Below the pieces are notes generated by a model. It was given only the letters and a program-made list of their open reading frames with translations, was not told where the DNA came from and made no database searches. A DNA stretch of 64,000 nucleotides from Vesta saturnalis (taxonomy: Eukaryota; Arthropoda; Insecta; Coleoptera; Lampyridae): the NCBI GenBank assembly GCA_036346205.1, contig JARFJB010000650.1, forward strand, positions 1,839,001 through 1,903,000, given 5' to 3'. Below are positions 10,408 to 22,050 of the stretch, one piece after another; position 1 is the first letter of the stretch; every line of letters begins with the position of its first letter. Both the position numbers and the translations under genes were made by a program.

Positions 10408-11714
10408 ATGGCTGGAACTACGAAGAAAACTATACATTCTGAGACTCGAAACATTATCAAAGATGTTATGCAGTTCTTTGATTGACAAAAAGCTGCTGGT
10501 GAATGGACATTCCCTTTGGTCATGGCAACCGAACTTGTAGCGGCTACTGTTGGGATATCAGTTGCTACTATTTTGAGGATCAGAAAAGAAGCTGCTGTGG
10601 CTGATGGTGATTTACTCGGTTCACCTTCGAAAAAAAGGAGAAGCGGAGGATCCGACAAAATAGTAATGGATGAGTGTGATTTAGGAATCTTAAAAAGAAC
10701 AGTGCAAGAGGTGTTCACGGTTGAAAAGCAAGTGCCGACGTTAAAAAATTTAGTGAATAAGATGCAAGACAAGATCAGTTATACTGGTGGACAAGAAACT
10801 ATTCGAAGAAATGTTTTAAAAATTGGCTTCAAATTTAAGAAATGCGAAAACCGACGAAAATTGCTCATGGAACGCAATGATATCGTAGCTTGGCATTCTC
10901 GTTATTTACGAAAGTGCAGAGAAAACTATTCTCTCGGAGAAATTAAAAAACCAATCACGTGTTTAGACGAAACTTTTATTCATCCATCTTATGGGCTGAG
11001 TAAATGCTGGCAGTGAAAGGACCAACCAGGTATATACAAAGCTGATCGTTCTGATCAGCGGTACATTATTGTACACGCAGGTGGTGCATACGGATTTGTA
11101 AACAACGAGTTGTTAATTTTCAAATCTACGAGTAAATCAGGGGATTACCAGGATGACATGAATCGTCAGAATTTTATGCAGTGGATCGAAAAACAGTTGA
11201 TCCCAAATTTGCCTCCAAAACGGATAGTTGTTATGGATAATGCACCGTACCACAGTGTTCAAATTAACAAACCTCCAACCCAAGCCACAAGAAAGCAGGG
11301 AATTAGAGATTGGCTTGAAAGTAACGAGGTTTCAACAACTGGGGATATGCGGAAAGCCGAATTGTTAGAACTGGTGAAACAGTTTAATCACACTAAAACA
11401 TTTTATGTGTATGAAATTTTAAAAAAACATGGACATACAGTGTTACGTTTGCCTCCATATGGAGTTTGGTAAAACATAATGTCGCAATGAGCAACGTACA
11501 GCAAAGCGCCAAGGAAATCAAAATGCTAGTGAGAAACGATTTTGCTGAAATCACAGCATTAGATTGGCAAAAACATTGCAAGAATGTGGATCGATTGGCT
11601 CAAGAAATGTGGGAGAAAGATGGATTATTTGACGAAGTAGTGGAAAGTTTGGAATTTGTAGTGAACACTGGTTTGTCGGAAGATGACACAAGTTCTGAAC
11701 TTGAATCAGATTAA
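10408..11714 (+). pseudogene. Tc1/IS630-like transposase with long D-to-E spacer, third acid lost
   Basis: DDE transposase of the IS630-Tc1-mariner type. ATG at 10408 is followed by an HTH-rich N-terminus (about residues 1-110), the GFKFKKCENRRKLLMER block and the first acid in C-L-D-E-T-F-I-H. The second acid is in V-V-M-D-N-A-P-Y-H. A charged linker of roughly 70 residues then leads to L-P-P-Y. The frame has TGA stops at 10483 and 11014 but otherwise reads through to 11472. At 11461-11472 the segment that should carry N-P-x-E is missing, and the C-terminus (VKHNVAMSN..., to 11714) continues in another frame. If the usual motif were present, the spacing would be about 81-82 residues, resembling the DD82E type. 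The missing acid makes this copy inactive. Terminal repeats were not found. Confidence 0.75.
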
Positions 11715-11804
11715 GAAAATAATATAAACTAATTTTGCCTTGATATTTTAAACGTTTTGATTTTTATATGATTTCGTTCCGATTGTTTAAATATATTGTA
11801 CTGA

Positions 11805-14800
11805 TTTTAAAAACCCCCACCTAATTTTTAAACGTATTCTATTTTTATAATTATATTTTAATATTATATAGTTATTAATTATTGTGTAACGTTATCTTAA
11901 TTAATTTGGTCACATTTCTAGGATCGCTATTCTATGGAATAAATTGTTTTCATTTTTCTTTACTGTCGGATAGCGTACGTTTGCAGTCTACTTGATTCTC
12001 ATTGGTGTATTGCGTTCGTTAATCTCGAACCCTTGTTTCCGCTTTTAGTTTCGTTTTTTTGTTTTTCTGTTTCCGTGGTTGCAAGGGTACACACACAAAA
12101 AAAAAAGTGAGTTGGATATTTTTTTTTTGCTTCACGTGAACCGCGATTCATTGACATGATTTTCTAATTAAAAATAAAACGGATATTATCCGGATTTCTC
12201 GATCAATGAATAATTAATTTTTGTGCCGAACCTGATGCTAGTTCGCGTCACTTAAGTTACGTGATAATTATTACGGTTTTAAGCGTTCAAGAGTGTTGTG
12301 TTTCTCCTTATCTAATTCTAACGCTTGTGGTTACCAGCTTACAAGGTCAGTAATTTTTGTGAATCATTCCGTCATTTAATGTTATATTTTCTTTCGTAGC
12401 GTTTTTTTTTTCCTTTTCGTCTTCGCTTATTTTTCTCCCTCTACGTATATTACCTACCCACTACCACTTCGAGTTGATCCAGCGTCGTCAATAAAAAAAT
12501 AACACCGCTGCCATTTTGAATTTTTCTTACGACTGGAGAAATTCTAATTTAATGACTTATAAAGAAAACTACTGTCTGCTCACACGAATTTACCTAGTAA
12601 TTGTTTACTTTTAATATTAGATAACTTGCCTAGCTAAAATTTAGTCACTTCAATAAATTATTATCTTACTTTTATAGTCTTAATTTATACGTGAAAATTT
12701 CACAGTCACTATTTGCTTATTTGATTTCTTTCTAAATTCATAATTTTGTTTAAGTTTCAATTATTTATCAATATTGTAAACCACTTTACCTTTAACTATG
12801 TGTTTGCCTATTGTAACCTAATTTATTAGTGTACCTTCAGTATTCGAATTTGTTGTCAATCAAATAATTAATGTATCCATTTTCTAGGGCCAACCTATTG
12901 TTTAAGGTCCGAATTATTATTGTTTTCTTTTCCATTTAGCTTCTGTAATTTCGGACGTTACTTGCGCAAGGAAACGACACCGGAAAGAAGTTATTTTCAG
13001 GTGAGATTATTGATATACTTGATCGCTTGTTTACTTGAGTAAACCGAATTCCGAAAACTTTGTAAGATTAACGTAACTAATATCAATTTTTGTTGCTCGA
13101 GGATTAATTTAAGGTAATTTGGATCAATCATTCAATGTTATATTAAAATAATATTTATTTCCTTTTTTTTTATTAATCAATCCTTACGGGTATCTCTATT
13201 ACTTGTCAAATTGATGTTACCATTTAGACCATTTATCTGTTTTTAATGGCGATTATAATTTTGTGACCCCATTGTGTCTATTTATTCATAATTTTTTTTC
13301 TATGATTTATTTAGTTTTTCGTACTTCGAACTAAGGTAAATTACAAATATAACTATCTTGGAAGTACGTGGCGTCCATTTTTCCTGATTATTATTTTATT
13401 TTATTTCTGTATATAATATTATGTATAATTATTTAACTGTATTAACCCACCCCAATGCCTACTAGCACTGAACCACCGAGCCTTGGCTTTATAAATTTTG
13501 TTACCAATTAAAGTTACCGTAACAATTGGTTTAATTGTTTATTGTTATTATAATTTTAACATCGGCCAGAACTCTTAAAATTGAAAATATATTCGTCGGT
13601 AGAACTATGAGACTCATCAAAAGGGGATAGGGATCAAAATTTAGAAGAAACTTTACTTTTAATATTGCAAAATAAATGATTATAAATTTGAATTATATTG
13701 ATTGTTTGAATACAATAATCATAGTTAATATGATTAAAGCACATTGAGATAATGTCCTATTATTTCCATAGTATCTAAATTGATCAAGTAAACTGAATTA
13801 TAATTTTTAATTCGCATCAATACCTGTGTTACACCCTGTACATAACAAAATTCTTTTAAAAGTATATGTGGGCATGCGCTGTGAATACGCAAACATATGA
13901 TTTGACTACAACTAAAAATGAAATTCGACATACAAGTAAGTATAAGTACGTGTGAATAAACAACAATATTAATATAAAACATGTAAAATTTTAGAACAAA
14001 TAACATTCCCTTTGGACATGCATACCTGTTGTTGCACATCAAGATTATTACAAAGGATAGAAATTATGAACATAACAATAAAGTATCAATGTCAACAAAA
14101 AAGTACTCACATACAATGTCCTCCTTTTGTGGGTTACTGCTATTGAAGTTGATTGAAGACAACAGCTCCTGCGAACTGCAACTCTGCTCCGCAATATCCA
14201 AATTTTCTTTTAAATGAACAGCTTATTCACTTAGGTAAGTTTCACTATTGTTATTAGAATATTGACGAATCTTTATTTTTAGGCTCATCACTTCTTCATT
14301 AATTAAATTCAAAATAAATTTTGTAAAGCATGGATCGTTGAAGGTTGTTGTAAATTAAACACACTTTTGATAAAGAAGGTGTATAATGATAAAAGCACGA
14401 AGACAACACAATTAAATATCCATACCAACATTCACAATATAAATTTAAATACAAACAAAGCCGAAACTGCAGAAATATTTTTATAACTTAACGAAAACTT
14501 CCGATTTGAAATTGTTATTTTCCCGAAGTGACGTTAATTTGTTTTAAAAATTATTTTCAAAAAATTTGGCAACAGCTTACTTTGGCAAGTTGTTGCAAAA
14601 GATGAAAATCAAGAGAGTTTGTGAATCTAAAGCACTTGTATTTATATGATTTTGGTCGACAACCAAATCATCGAATGTTTTCTATAGTTACGAAGAATAT
14701 TTCCTGAATTCTGATTGGCTACTGTAATTTTCACATTACGATATTTCTTTGAAGCCCTATAACTTTCGCCCCCTTTAACATTTCTTAAATCTAAAAACAT

Positions 14801-15895
14801 TTCCATAATCTACATAATTTTATCTATAATTTGAAACCAAACACGGACTAATTCATACACTTAATAACTACGTTAATTTTTACAGCTATTTATTGAATTT
14901 ACACTAATTCTATGAATTTTACAGGCCTGGACATTACCTCTACATGAATAGGGATACTACTACACCCAAATATCCATCTTAAACATGCCTACAGCCAATT
15001 TGAGAGGAAAATTATTTAAATTCTACCAATATACTTAAAAACTAAAATTAACGAAAATGGACATAAATATAAGGAATTATAACATAAAATTGAGGCTACC
15101 TTACTATTTTTGCCTCTACTAATTTATTTTATATAAATTGTCTCAATTTAAAATACTTTTTACAAAAATTTGTATGCGAGGATATCACATAACCTCATTT
15201 TGTTTTTATAATTTTAATGTTAAATTTCATACTTTTAAACACAATAACTTTTAATGTAAGTGTTTAAACTTAATGTTCAAGTCACAAATTAATTTATTTT
15301 ACCACTTTCGTAGGTTCATAAGTTCTTCTACGACTAGTGTCGGAATGTTGTCAATCACTAGTTTAAGGTCATAAATTGTTGAATAAACACAATAATCCCA
15401 GAGCTGCTGTTTGATTTATGTTTTATAGTTACTCCCAAATGTGCTTAATCTGTTTTTTCATCAATTTTTGCACTACTATGTGTTTAACGCACTAATACGA
15501 ATGTTTTTAACTAATCTTGGCTGCGTACATGTGAATTGCGACATTGATACCAGCCTAAATCTAGTTTTAACATTATTTCTGTCAACCACAACCTGTATCA
15601 CATGTCGTTAGGGAATATTGTTTAACTATAAACTTACAAAACTAAATGAAAACTTGAATTAACTCATAGACGATAACAAACATATCCTATACTTCACTGT
15701 ACTGTGCTGTCGATTAAATTATACTAACATTATTTAAATTATATTAAGAAATATTTAAAACATCTCAATGTTTATTAATCATTCTTATCTAGAATTATTT
15801 AATGAAGTGTACCATTTCGTACCAACTAAAGTAAAACTTCACTATGCAAATTACATAGCTACTTGCACGTAATTTGAATCATCTCAATATATTCA
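11805..15895 (+). repeat. Large unclassified repeat family, copy 1 (interrupted by solo LTR)
   Basis: 11805-11884 plus 13525-15895 align with 28575-30630 (same strand) and with 46255-43893 (opposite strand). Shared anchors are AAACCCCC[AT]AC, CATCGGCC, ATATTCGTCGGTAGAAC, GGGATAGGGATCAAAATTT, GGGCATGCGCTGTGAATACG, AATGTCCTCCTTTTGTGGG, AGGTAAGTTTCACTA and GCCTACAGCCAATTTGAGAG. The reading frames inside are not kept between copies, so I call no gene. The copy is interrupted by an LTR at 11885-13524. Confidence 0.75.
11885..13524. mobile_element. Solo LTR, 1640 bp, with 4-bp target duplication
   Basis: It starts TGTAACGTTATC and ends GTTACCGTAACA, giving TG...CA ends. ATTG sits on both sides (11881-11884 and 13525-13528). 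Removing it restores the order seen in repeat copy 2 near 28640-28670, which lacks the insert. There is no coding sequence. It is a different family from the 1.07-kb LTRs. Orientation is unclear because the two ends are nearly palindromic. Confidence 0.75.
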
Positions 15896-16260
15896 GTTTA
15901 TTTTGATTATAACTTAACAATTAAATTGTGTTGGTAAACTTTGCCAAACAAATAACTCATCAGTTCTTCGATAAACTATAAAAATGTAATTACATTTTTA
16001 TCAAAATGAATTGTAGATCTTAAATACAGTGCAGTGTAGTGTATTCAGTTTCCTTGCCTAAAATGGCTTATTGTTCCATATAAAGACAATGGACATTTAA
16101 GTAGAAAACAACAAAATTTTAATATTGCTTTGAGTTCATGCCGAGTAGATACTGAACTCACTCATTTGGGATGTTAAAGCAGAGATTTACACAATTATAT
16201 TACTAAGATGGAAAGCATTTAAGAAATGAAATATGTAATTCATTATGAATGTTTTATAAT
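15896..16260. other. Intergenic, nothing recognised
   Basis: AT-rich sequence between the large repeat and the Myb/SANT pseudogene. Contains the short palindrome ATAAAAATGTAATTACATTTTTAT (about 15978-16001). No gene seen. Confidence 0.4.
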
Positions 16261-16269
16261 TAATATGCA

Positions 16270-16840
16270 ACACGTTAAATTGTTAAATCATTTTTCCCAT
16301 TTAATTCCTTAGTTCTTTCTTCTGGTATTCAATGTTGTTTCACTATTCGAAGAATTATTTACCACCATTTGTGGGCTACTGCTACTTGCTTGTGCACTAT
16401 CTATTTGTGTTAATAATTCCTGTCAGTTTTTCTCATTATCATTCGATCCAAGTAAGAATTCTAGTATAACAGACGACTTTCGTAGCATGCATTCACTTAA
16501 TTCTCTACAAAATATCAATTGATATGATTATACTTCAACTTACAAAAACTTACTTCTCGTAAGGATATATTAAACATGCTCTGTCGGTTTTATTGTTATT
16601 TTCTGTTTTTTCTTGAAAACTCTTTCTAAAGTGTTCCATTTATTCTCAATTTGTCACGCACTAAAACAATATCCTTGATTATTCATTTCTATTTCTATAG
16701 CTTCCCACATTTTCTTTTTGGTCTTCAATTTTACTGTTTTTCCTATCTTTGGTCTAAATTCTTCGTACAACTATATGAAGAGTTTTACAGAAGAGTCGCA
16801 CCACTTGATGTATTTAGAATACATTACAAAAGAAATTATT
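16270..16840 (-). pseudogene. Myb/SANT-like domain protein, Harbinger-associated type
   Basis: The minus strand encodes a decayed Myb/SANT-like DNA-binding domain. Its three spaced aromatic positions are visible: W-C-D-S-S-V-K-L, then K-K-M-W-E-A-I-E, then E-N-K-W-N-T-L-E-R-V-F-K-K. In-frame TAG and TGA codons interrupt the domain near 16780 and 16665. A Ser/Gln-rich tail (QASSSSPQMVVNNSS) continues to about 16290. Such proteins accompany PIF/Harbinger transposases and also occur as domesticated MSANTD genes. No transposase lies next to it. The stops make it a pseudogene. Confidence 0.6.
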
Positions 16841-17382
16841 AACCACTATCCAATAAGTAATTAATTTAATAAATAATATGTGCTTGTTAAACAATTGTAA
16901 CTTAATAAATTTTTAAGGAATGCTTAATTACAATTTGTATTTGCTTCCAGATTTGCATTTTCGATATATCCTATTTCTTTGCCTATAAAATTAAAAAGTA
17001 AACATCTTTATTTATGATCACATTAAACACTTACTTCCCAATTTTTGAAGTTAAATATTTCTTTAAAAAATCAGCAAAACACATATCCTAACCTCAAATT
17101 CTTGGTTCACCATTTTGTGATTTTGTAAAAAAATAATAGTGACACTGGTTATGCAGCACACAATACATTTATGTGTATCCAACAATACACATTCAAATTA
17201 AGCGCCCAAATATTTTTTTTCGGATTGTACCTTGTATCCCTCTCCAACTATCTTGTTTGCTGAGTACAGCTGTAGTATCTAAAAGTCTCTACTGAAATAC
17301 GGTTAAATAATCGTGTATCCTTATTCAACCAAACCAAACCAAACTGAATCAATCTTTGATTCAGTAATATAAGCGCTACCAG
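16841..17382 (+). other. Upstream region of ZNF-A
   Basis: AT-rich sequence. The last 130 bp (from about 17255) match the flanks of ZNF-B (31085-31186) and ZNF-C (57535-57649). Shared words are AATACGGTTA, ATCGTGTATCC, TTTGATTCAGYAATATAAGC and CCAG directly before the start codon. This conserved block probably holds the promoter or 5' UTR. No TATA box can be chosen with confidence in such AT-rich DNA. Confidence 0.5.
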
Positions 17383-18663
17383 ATGTCTTCTGAGATTGAT
17401 ATTAAACTTGTTAAACTTGAACCTAACGAGGAAGGACCAATACACTTGCTTTTAACTAATCGACATTTTATTCTAAATAATGTAATAAAAGAAGAATATA
17501 TCAGTACAGATAATGTAGATAACATAAATGTTATAATAAAAGAAGAAAATGTGGGTGCAAGTGAAGTAGGTAACATAAGGGAAAGTAGTATTGAACACAC
17601 TTCCGATATGGTACCTGCCTATAATCAAACTGAGTGTTCATCAAACACAAAAGTGAAATACAATTTAAAAAATCACACTTTAACACACAAATGTGCACAA
17701 TGTGATTATGTGACAAAATCAAAAAAGTTTTTAAAACGGCACAGTTTAAAACACAATGTTAATTATAAATGTGAAGAATGTGATTTTTCAACAAAATGGA
17801 AAGCTAGTGTAATAAAGCACAGTTCAAAACACAATCATAACGCTAATTATAAATGTGAAATATGTGGTTATACGACAAAATGGAAAGGTTATTTAATGCT
17901 GCATAGTTTAAAACACAATAATAGTGTTAATTATAAATGTGAACTATGTGATTATATGACAAAAAGGAAATGTACTTTAATACGGCATAGTTTAAAACAC
18001 AATAATAGTGTTAATTACAAATGTGAACAATGTGATTTTACGACAAAATGGAAAGCTAGTTTAACACAGCACAGTATAAAACATAATGATAGTGTTAATT
18101 ATAAATGTGAACAATGTGATTATGTGACAAAATGGAAACCTAATTTTATAAGGCATAGTTTAAAACACAATGATAGTGTTAACTATAAATGTGAACAATG
18201 TGATTATATGACCAAACGGAAAGATTGTTTAATACAGCATAGTTTAAAACACAATGATAGTGTTAATTATAAATGTGAACAATGTCATTTTACGACAAAA
18301 TGGAAAAACTATTTAATAAAGCATAGCTTAAACCACAATGATAGTATTAACTATAAATGTGAACAATGTGATTTTACGACAAAATGGAAAGCTACTTTGA
18401 AACAGCATAGTCTAATACACACCGATACTGTTGATTATAAATGTGAACAGTGTGAGTATTCTACAAATGTGAAACGGTATTTAGTAAACCATATAGTAAA
18501 GCACTCTTCGAGAGCTAAATACAATTGTGAGCAATGTGATTTTACGACAAAACGGAAAAACAATTTAACACAACATAGTTTAACGCACAATGCTAGTATT
18601 AAATATAATTCTGAAGAATATGAGTATTCTACAAAAATGAAAAAGTATTTAAGACCGATATAA
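17383..18663 (+). CDS. ZNF-A: C2H2 zinc-finger protein, 11 intact fingers
   Basis: Single-exon protein of 426 aa, presumably a nuclear DNA-binding regulator. The start MSSEID is shared with both paralogues. Residues 1-95 form an acidic N-terminus with V-K-L-E and two I-K-E-E motifs, which fit the SUMO consensus psi-K-x-E. From about residue 100 come fingers of the form C-x2-C-x12-H-x3-H, repeating every 28 residues with linkers such as NDSVNYK or NNSVNYK. Eleven are intact. A twelfth has lost both Cys (Ser and Tyr instead), and a one-base deletion then shifts the frame and ends the protein early at 18663. Helix positions -1, 2, 3 and 6 differ between fingers while the framework is nearly constant. 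No KRAB, ZAD, BTB or SET domain is seen. DNA targets are unknown. Confidence 0.85.
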   Translation: MSSEIDIKLVKLEPNEEGPIHLLLTNRHFILNNVIKEEYISTDNVDNINVIIKEENVGASEVGNIRESSIEHTSDMVPAYNQTECSSNTKVKYNLKNHTLTHKCAQCDYVTKSKKFLKRHSLKHNVNYKCEECDFSTKWKASVIKHSSKHNHNANYKCEICGYTTKWKGYLMLHSLKHNNSVNYKCELCDYMTKRKCTLIRHSLKHNNSVNYKCEQCDFTTKWKASLTQHSIKHNDSVNYKCEQCDYVTKWKPNFIRHSLKHNDSVNYKCEQCDYMTKRKDCLIQHSLKHNDSVNYKCEQCHFTTKWKNYLIKHSLNHNDSINYKCEQCDFTTKWKATLKQHSLIHTDTVDYKCEQCEYSTNVKRYLVNHIVKHSSRAKYNCEQCDFTTKRKNNLTQHSLTHNASIKYNSEEYEYSTKMKKYLRPI

Positions 18664-18840
18664 TAAATCACTATTCTAGAGCAAAACAAAATAGTGAACA
18701 TGATGTGAATTTATGACGAAATGGAAGTCTAATTTAATTCATCATAGTTCAAAACACAATCATAGTGTTAATTATAAATGTGAACAATGTTATTTTATGA
18801 CAATATACATTTTATTTGATCAGTAAAATATGTTTACAAT
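18664..18840 (+). pseudogene. Decayed extra finger and conserved 3' tail after ZNF-A
   Basis: Continues the zinc-finger pattern out of frame. AATCACTATTCTAGAGCAAA matches the end of ZNF-B, then GAAATGGAAGTCTAATTTAATTC and CACAATCATAGTGTTAATTA are finger and linker remnants. A shared trailer (TTTGATCAGTAAAATATGTT) also follows ZNF-B and ZNF-C, so the ancestral gene was longer. Confidence 0.65.
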
Positions 18841-18908
18841 ATTAAGTATAATTAATATAGAAACAAACACAGAGGGTAATAACCCTGCACATGAAGTGGT
18901 CGACTTAA

Positions 18909-21254
18909 CCCTTTCGGTCACCACGTACACTCTGAATTTTTAAGTATTGTAGGAACCTAATTATATCCATATTAGATGCACTTGTAATGTAGTTTCCTAT
19001 CTTTTCTTTAAAAATAAAAGCATGTGGCGACATCTAGATCTCAATACCAACAAATATGATATTAGTTAAATTTTGTCCACATCTAAAAATCTGAAGAGAT
19101 CTGTAACGCTGCGAGGGAACTCACTTTTATGCAATTGAATGTTGTCAAATTCGTCTAATATTTTTTATTCACAATTTTAAAGGTGTAAGTTAGTGTGTGG
19201 CAGTGCGTATTATCAACATTTTTGTTTTTGATCCTATTTTAGTGCTTTTAAAGTGTGTGCACTAGAGTATTCAGTGTGATCCTCAGGTAAACATAACCTA
19301 ACGTTTCATGTAATTATTTTTTATAATGTTTATTTTATTAGAATTTTGTGTCGAAAATGTTTAATACGAGACCTCTGACGGAAAAAGAGCTCTATGAATT
19401 AATCGGAAACCTTTCTGATATAGAAATTCTCAGCGAGGACGAGGGTGATTGCTGGGAACTCGACAGATTACCCGATGCAAAGGTAGTTGAACAACTAATT
19501 TTTGCTTTAATTTGTAAACTAATATAAAATATTTTTAGATGCTCAAGAGCAAGAACCTCAAGAAATTGAAGAAGTTCTTGAAGAACCACTTGCAGAAGAC
19601 AACGTTGAAATTGGCCAACGTACTTCAGTGCATGTACCACAAAGAGCTTCAGATGTTAGCAAACTGTCGATCGCGGATAGAAAACGTAAGTTTTTAGAAC
19701 ATAATTCTTTAACTGCAAAGAAAGACATCGCTTGGAGAAAAAATGTTGTTTACGTGACACCATTGATCAATTGGGCAATACCACCAGCTGCTCCAGTTAT
19801 TGAACTTCCAAGTCCAGCTTCTTTCTTTGAGAAATACTTTTCAGAACATTTATACAACAGAATGGTAGAAATAACAAACCTTTATACCACGCAAAATCAT
19901 ACGAAGTTTGTCCCTACAACTATCGAAGAATTGAAGACCTTTGTGGGCATTCATATCCTGATGGGTAATCTTCATTATCCACGAATGAGATTTTATTGGG
20001 ATTCTAAGTTACATATACCATTGATATCTGAGAAAATGCCATTCAATCGATTCTCCAAATTGAGGCAAAACTTACATTTTGTAAATGTTGAAAACGCAGA
20101 CCCAGAAAATAAAGACCGTTTCTGGAAGGTGAGACCACTATATAATGCAATAAGAACAAGATGTCAGCAGCTCGTGCTAGAAACAGAACTGTGTATTGAC
20201 GAACAGATAATCCCTTTCAAGGGAACACTAAACGTCAAGCAGTACGTCAAGGGCAAACTATGCCCGTGGGGAATAAAACTGTTTGCTCTCTATAGTAGCA
20301 GTGGTTTACTGTATGACTTTGTCATATATCAAGGCTCAACAACAGAATTAAATGAACATGAGCTGGAACTGTTTGGACTTGGAGCATCAGTTGTTCTGAA
20401 ATTAACTGAGCGTATTATCGAGCCTAACCATCAGCTCTACTTCGACAATTATTTTTCCAACTACAATTTGTTGCAACTGCTCCAAAACAGACAAATTTAT
20501 GCAGCATGTACTGCAAGAGTTGACCGCTTCAACAAGCCCCCATTTTCGTCGGATAAGGAAATGCAAAATAAAGGAAGAGGAACCTCGGAAGAAACAATTA
20601 GTGGTGATGGACAGGTTATTATGATCACACGGTAACAAGCCAGCCAGTTATCAGGGCTTCTAACTTCTTGTCCATTGGAAATACGGATGAATGCCAGAGG
20701 TGGGACAAAAAGAAAAAGGTATACTAAACTATACCAAGACCTGATGTGATCAAGCAGTATAACAAACATATGGGCGATGTGGACAAGCTGGATTTCTTGA
20801 TTACCATTTACAGAACCTTTATAAGATCCAGAAAGTGGACCATGCGCATGTTTACCCATGCGATCGATCTTAGCTGTGTGAATTCATGGTTAGAATATAA
20901 GAGCCAAGCCCTATCTTTGGGTCTGCCAAAAAAAGAAGTATTGGACCTCATACATTTTAGAGCATATATTGCAGAAACTCTAATCTGCTCCGGTAAAAAT
21001 CTGCCAAAAAAAAGGGGTAGGCCATCGACATCTGCATGTTCAACACCATCACTCAGGGACTCGCCTGCTCTCAAAAAACTTTGGCCAGAATCTACACCAG
21101 TGGATGAAGTGCGGCTGGATAATGTGGGAAATTTGCCAAATTTTGACAATAAAAGTTTTGCTTCAAGGTGCAAGTTCCCAGACTGCAACAGCAGAACCCA
21201 CATGTATTGTTCGGGTTATTTTAGTTGTTTATGTAGTTATGATACAAATAAATA
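18909..21254 (+). mobile_element. piggyBac-1 transposon (left end clear, right end not found)
   Basis: The left end is TTAA (18905-18908) followed by CCCTTTCGGTCACC, which suits a piggyBac terminus at its TTAA target. The insertion breaks the ZNF-A 3' flank inside GTCGAC-TTAA; ZNF-C has the corresponding GGTCGACCTAAATAA at 59066-59081 without an insert. A transposase gene lies inside. No matching inverted end plus TTAA was found after the gene, so the right end may be lost near 21297. Confidence 0.7.
19357..21254 (+). pseudogene. piggyBac transposase (DDE_Tnp_1_7), broken
   Basis: Cuts and pastes DNA at TTAA sites. The first exon, 19357-19482, is acidic. An intron with GT...AG ends, 19483-19538, follows, and the main frame runs 19541-20635. 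Joining the exons as drawn is out of frame, so a small lesion or another splice site exists. The first catalytic Asp is in C-I-D-E-Q-I-I-P-F-K-G. The second is in Y-F-D-N-Y-F-S-N. The third is in a shifted frame at about 20610 as Y-Y-D-H. A frameshift near 20600 and TAA at 20725 break the protein. The frame then continues 20746-21254 with M-G-x-V-D-K-L-D and a C-terminal Cys-rich region (CKFPDC...HMYC...CLC). Family assignment is secure; activity is not expected. Confidence 0.88.
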
Positions 21255-21296
21255 TTTTTTTAATTTCTATTTTATTTATCTTTATATATGTATATA

Positions 21297-22050
21297 TACA
21301 GGGTGTTTCATTAAGGCTGGCCACCGGCCATATTTCAGAAACTAGTGGACATAAAAAGTGGAGAAAAAAAATTCATTATAAAAGTCGCCACGAGAAAATC
21401 CTGGAAATTATTTTTAAGTTCCGTAATTCATCGCAAGGGGGCCCAATTGAAAATTAAAAAATAAAATTATAAATTTCTCCGAAAATTCCCACATTAAGGC
21501 ATACCTTTGGTAACATCGTTAAAAAGCTTAGACAATTTAGGTCTAAGGCTCATTGGCGTACCGACCTTAATAAGAGTGGGGGAAGCTATTGAATGTGAAA
21601 TCATTTAAATCGCTGTTATTTTTAAACGACTTATCCGATTGTAGTAAACCTAGGCTTGTTTAGAAGAAAAAGGTAAGTACTTTTAACTGTTGCATCCATT
21701 GGTACGCGATAGCTCATAATAAAATTGTTAGAGGGCGCAATTTGTAATAATACCAGTATTTTTGATTTTATTCAGAAAAATTAAATCATACGTTATAATT
21801 ATGACATAATAAGCGGAAAGTAGCTTAAATTTGCAACAAAAAACGTAAATAACGCAATTTGATATCTTTATTTGTTCCAGAGTTATGGCGAAAAGAAGAC
21901 TTTTTAACCGTTTAATTTAATAATTGATTGTTGCTATGGTTTATTAAGGTGTATAGGTTGGATTAGTAATGAGGAATCTGCATTTATCATAGTCTGTGCC
22001 TCCCTTCACACTCTATCTAAATAATCTCCACATCCAGGGTAACTCACATC
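21297..22050. repeat. Unclassified sequence starting ACAGGGTGTTTCATTAAGG
   Basis: TATACAGGGTGTTTCATTAAGG at about 21293 resembles the ends of many insect interspersed repeats and begins just after the piggyBac Cys-rich region. The following 550 bp have no convincing gene. I could not find the other end or a second copy in the window. Confidence 0.35.

Noticed and set aside
10230..10772. 180-codon minus-strand frame
   Set aside because: Antisense shadow of the transposase at 10408-11714, which has clear DDE motifs on the + strand.
11900..12130. Inverted ends for the long-spacer transposase
   Set aside because: GCAAAC-type words near 10097 and 11972 are only weakly similar and no TA pair fits; 11972 also lies inside the solo LTR.
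17531..18701. Minus-strand frames opposite ZNF-A, and similar ones opposite ZNF-B and ZNF-C
   Set aside because: Antisense shadows of the zinc-finger repeats.
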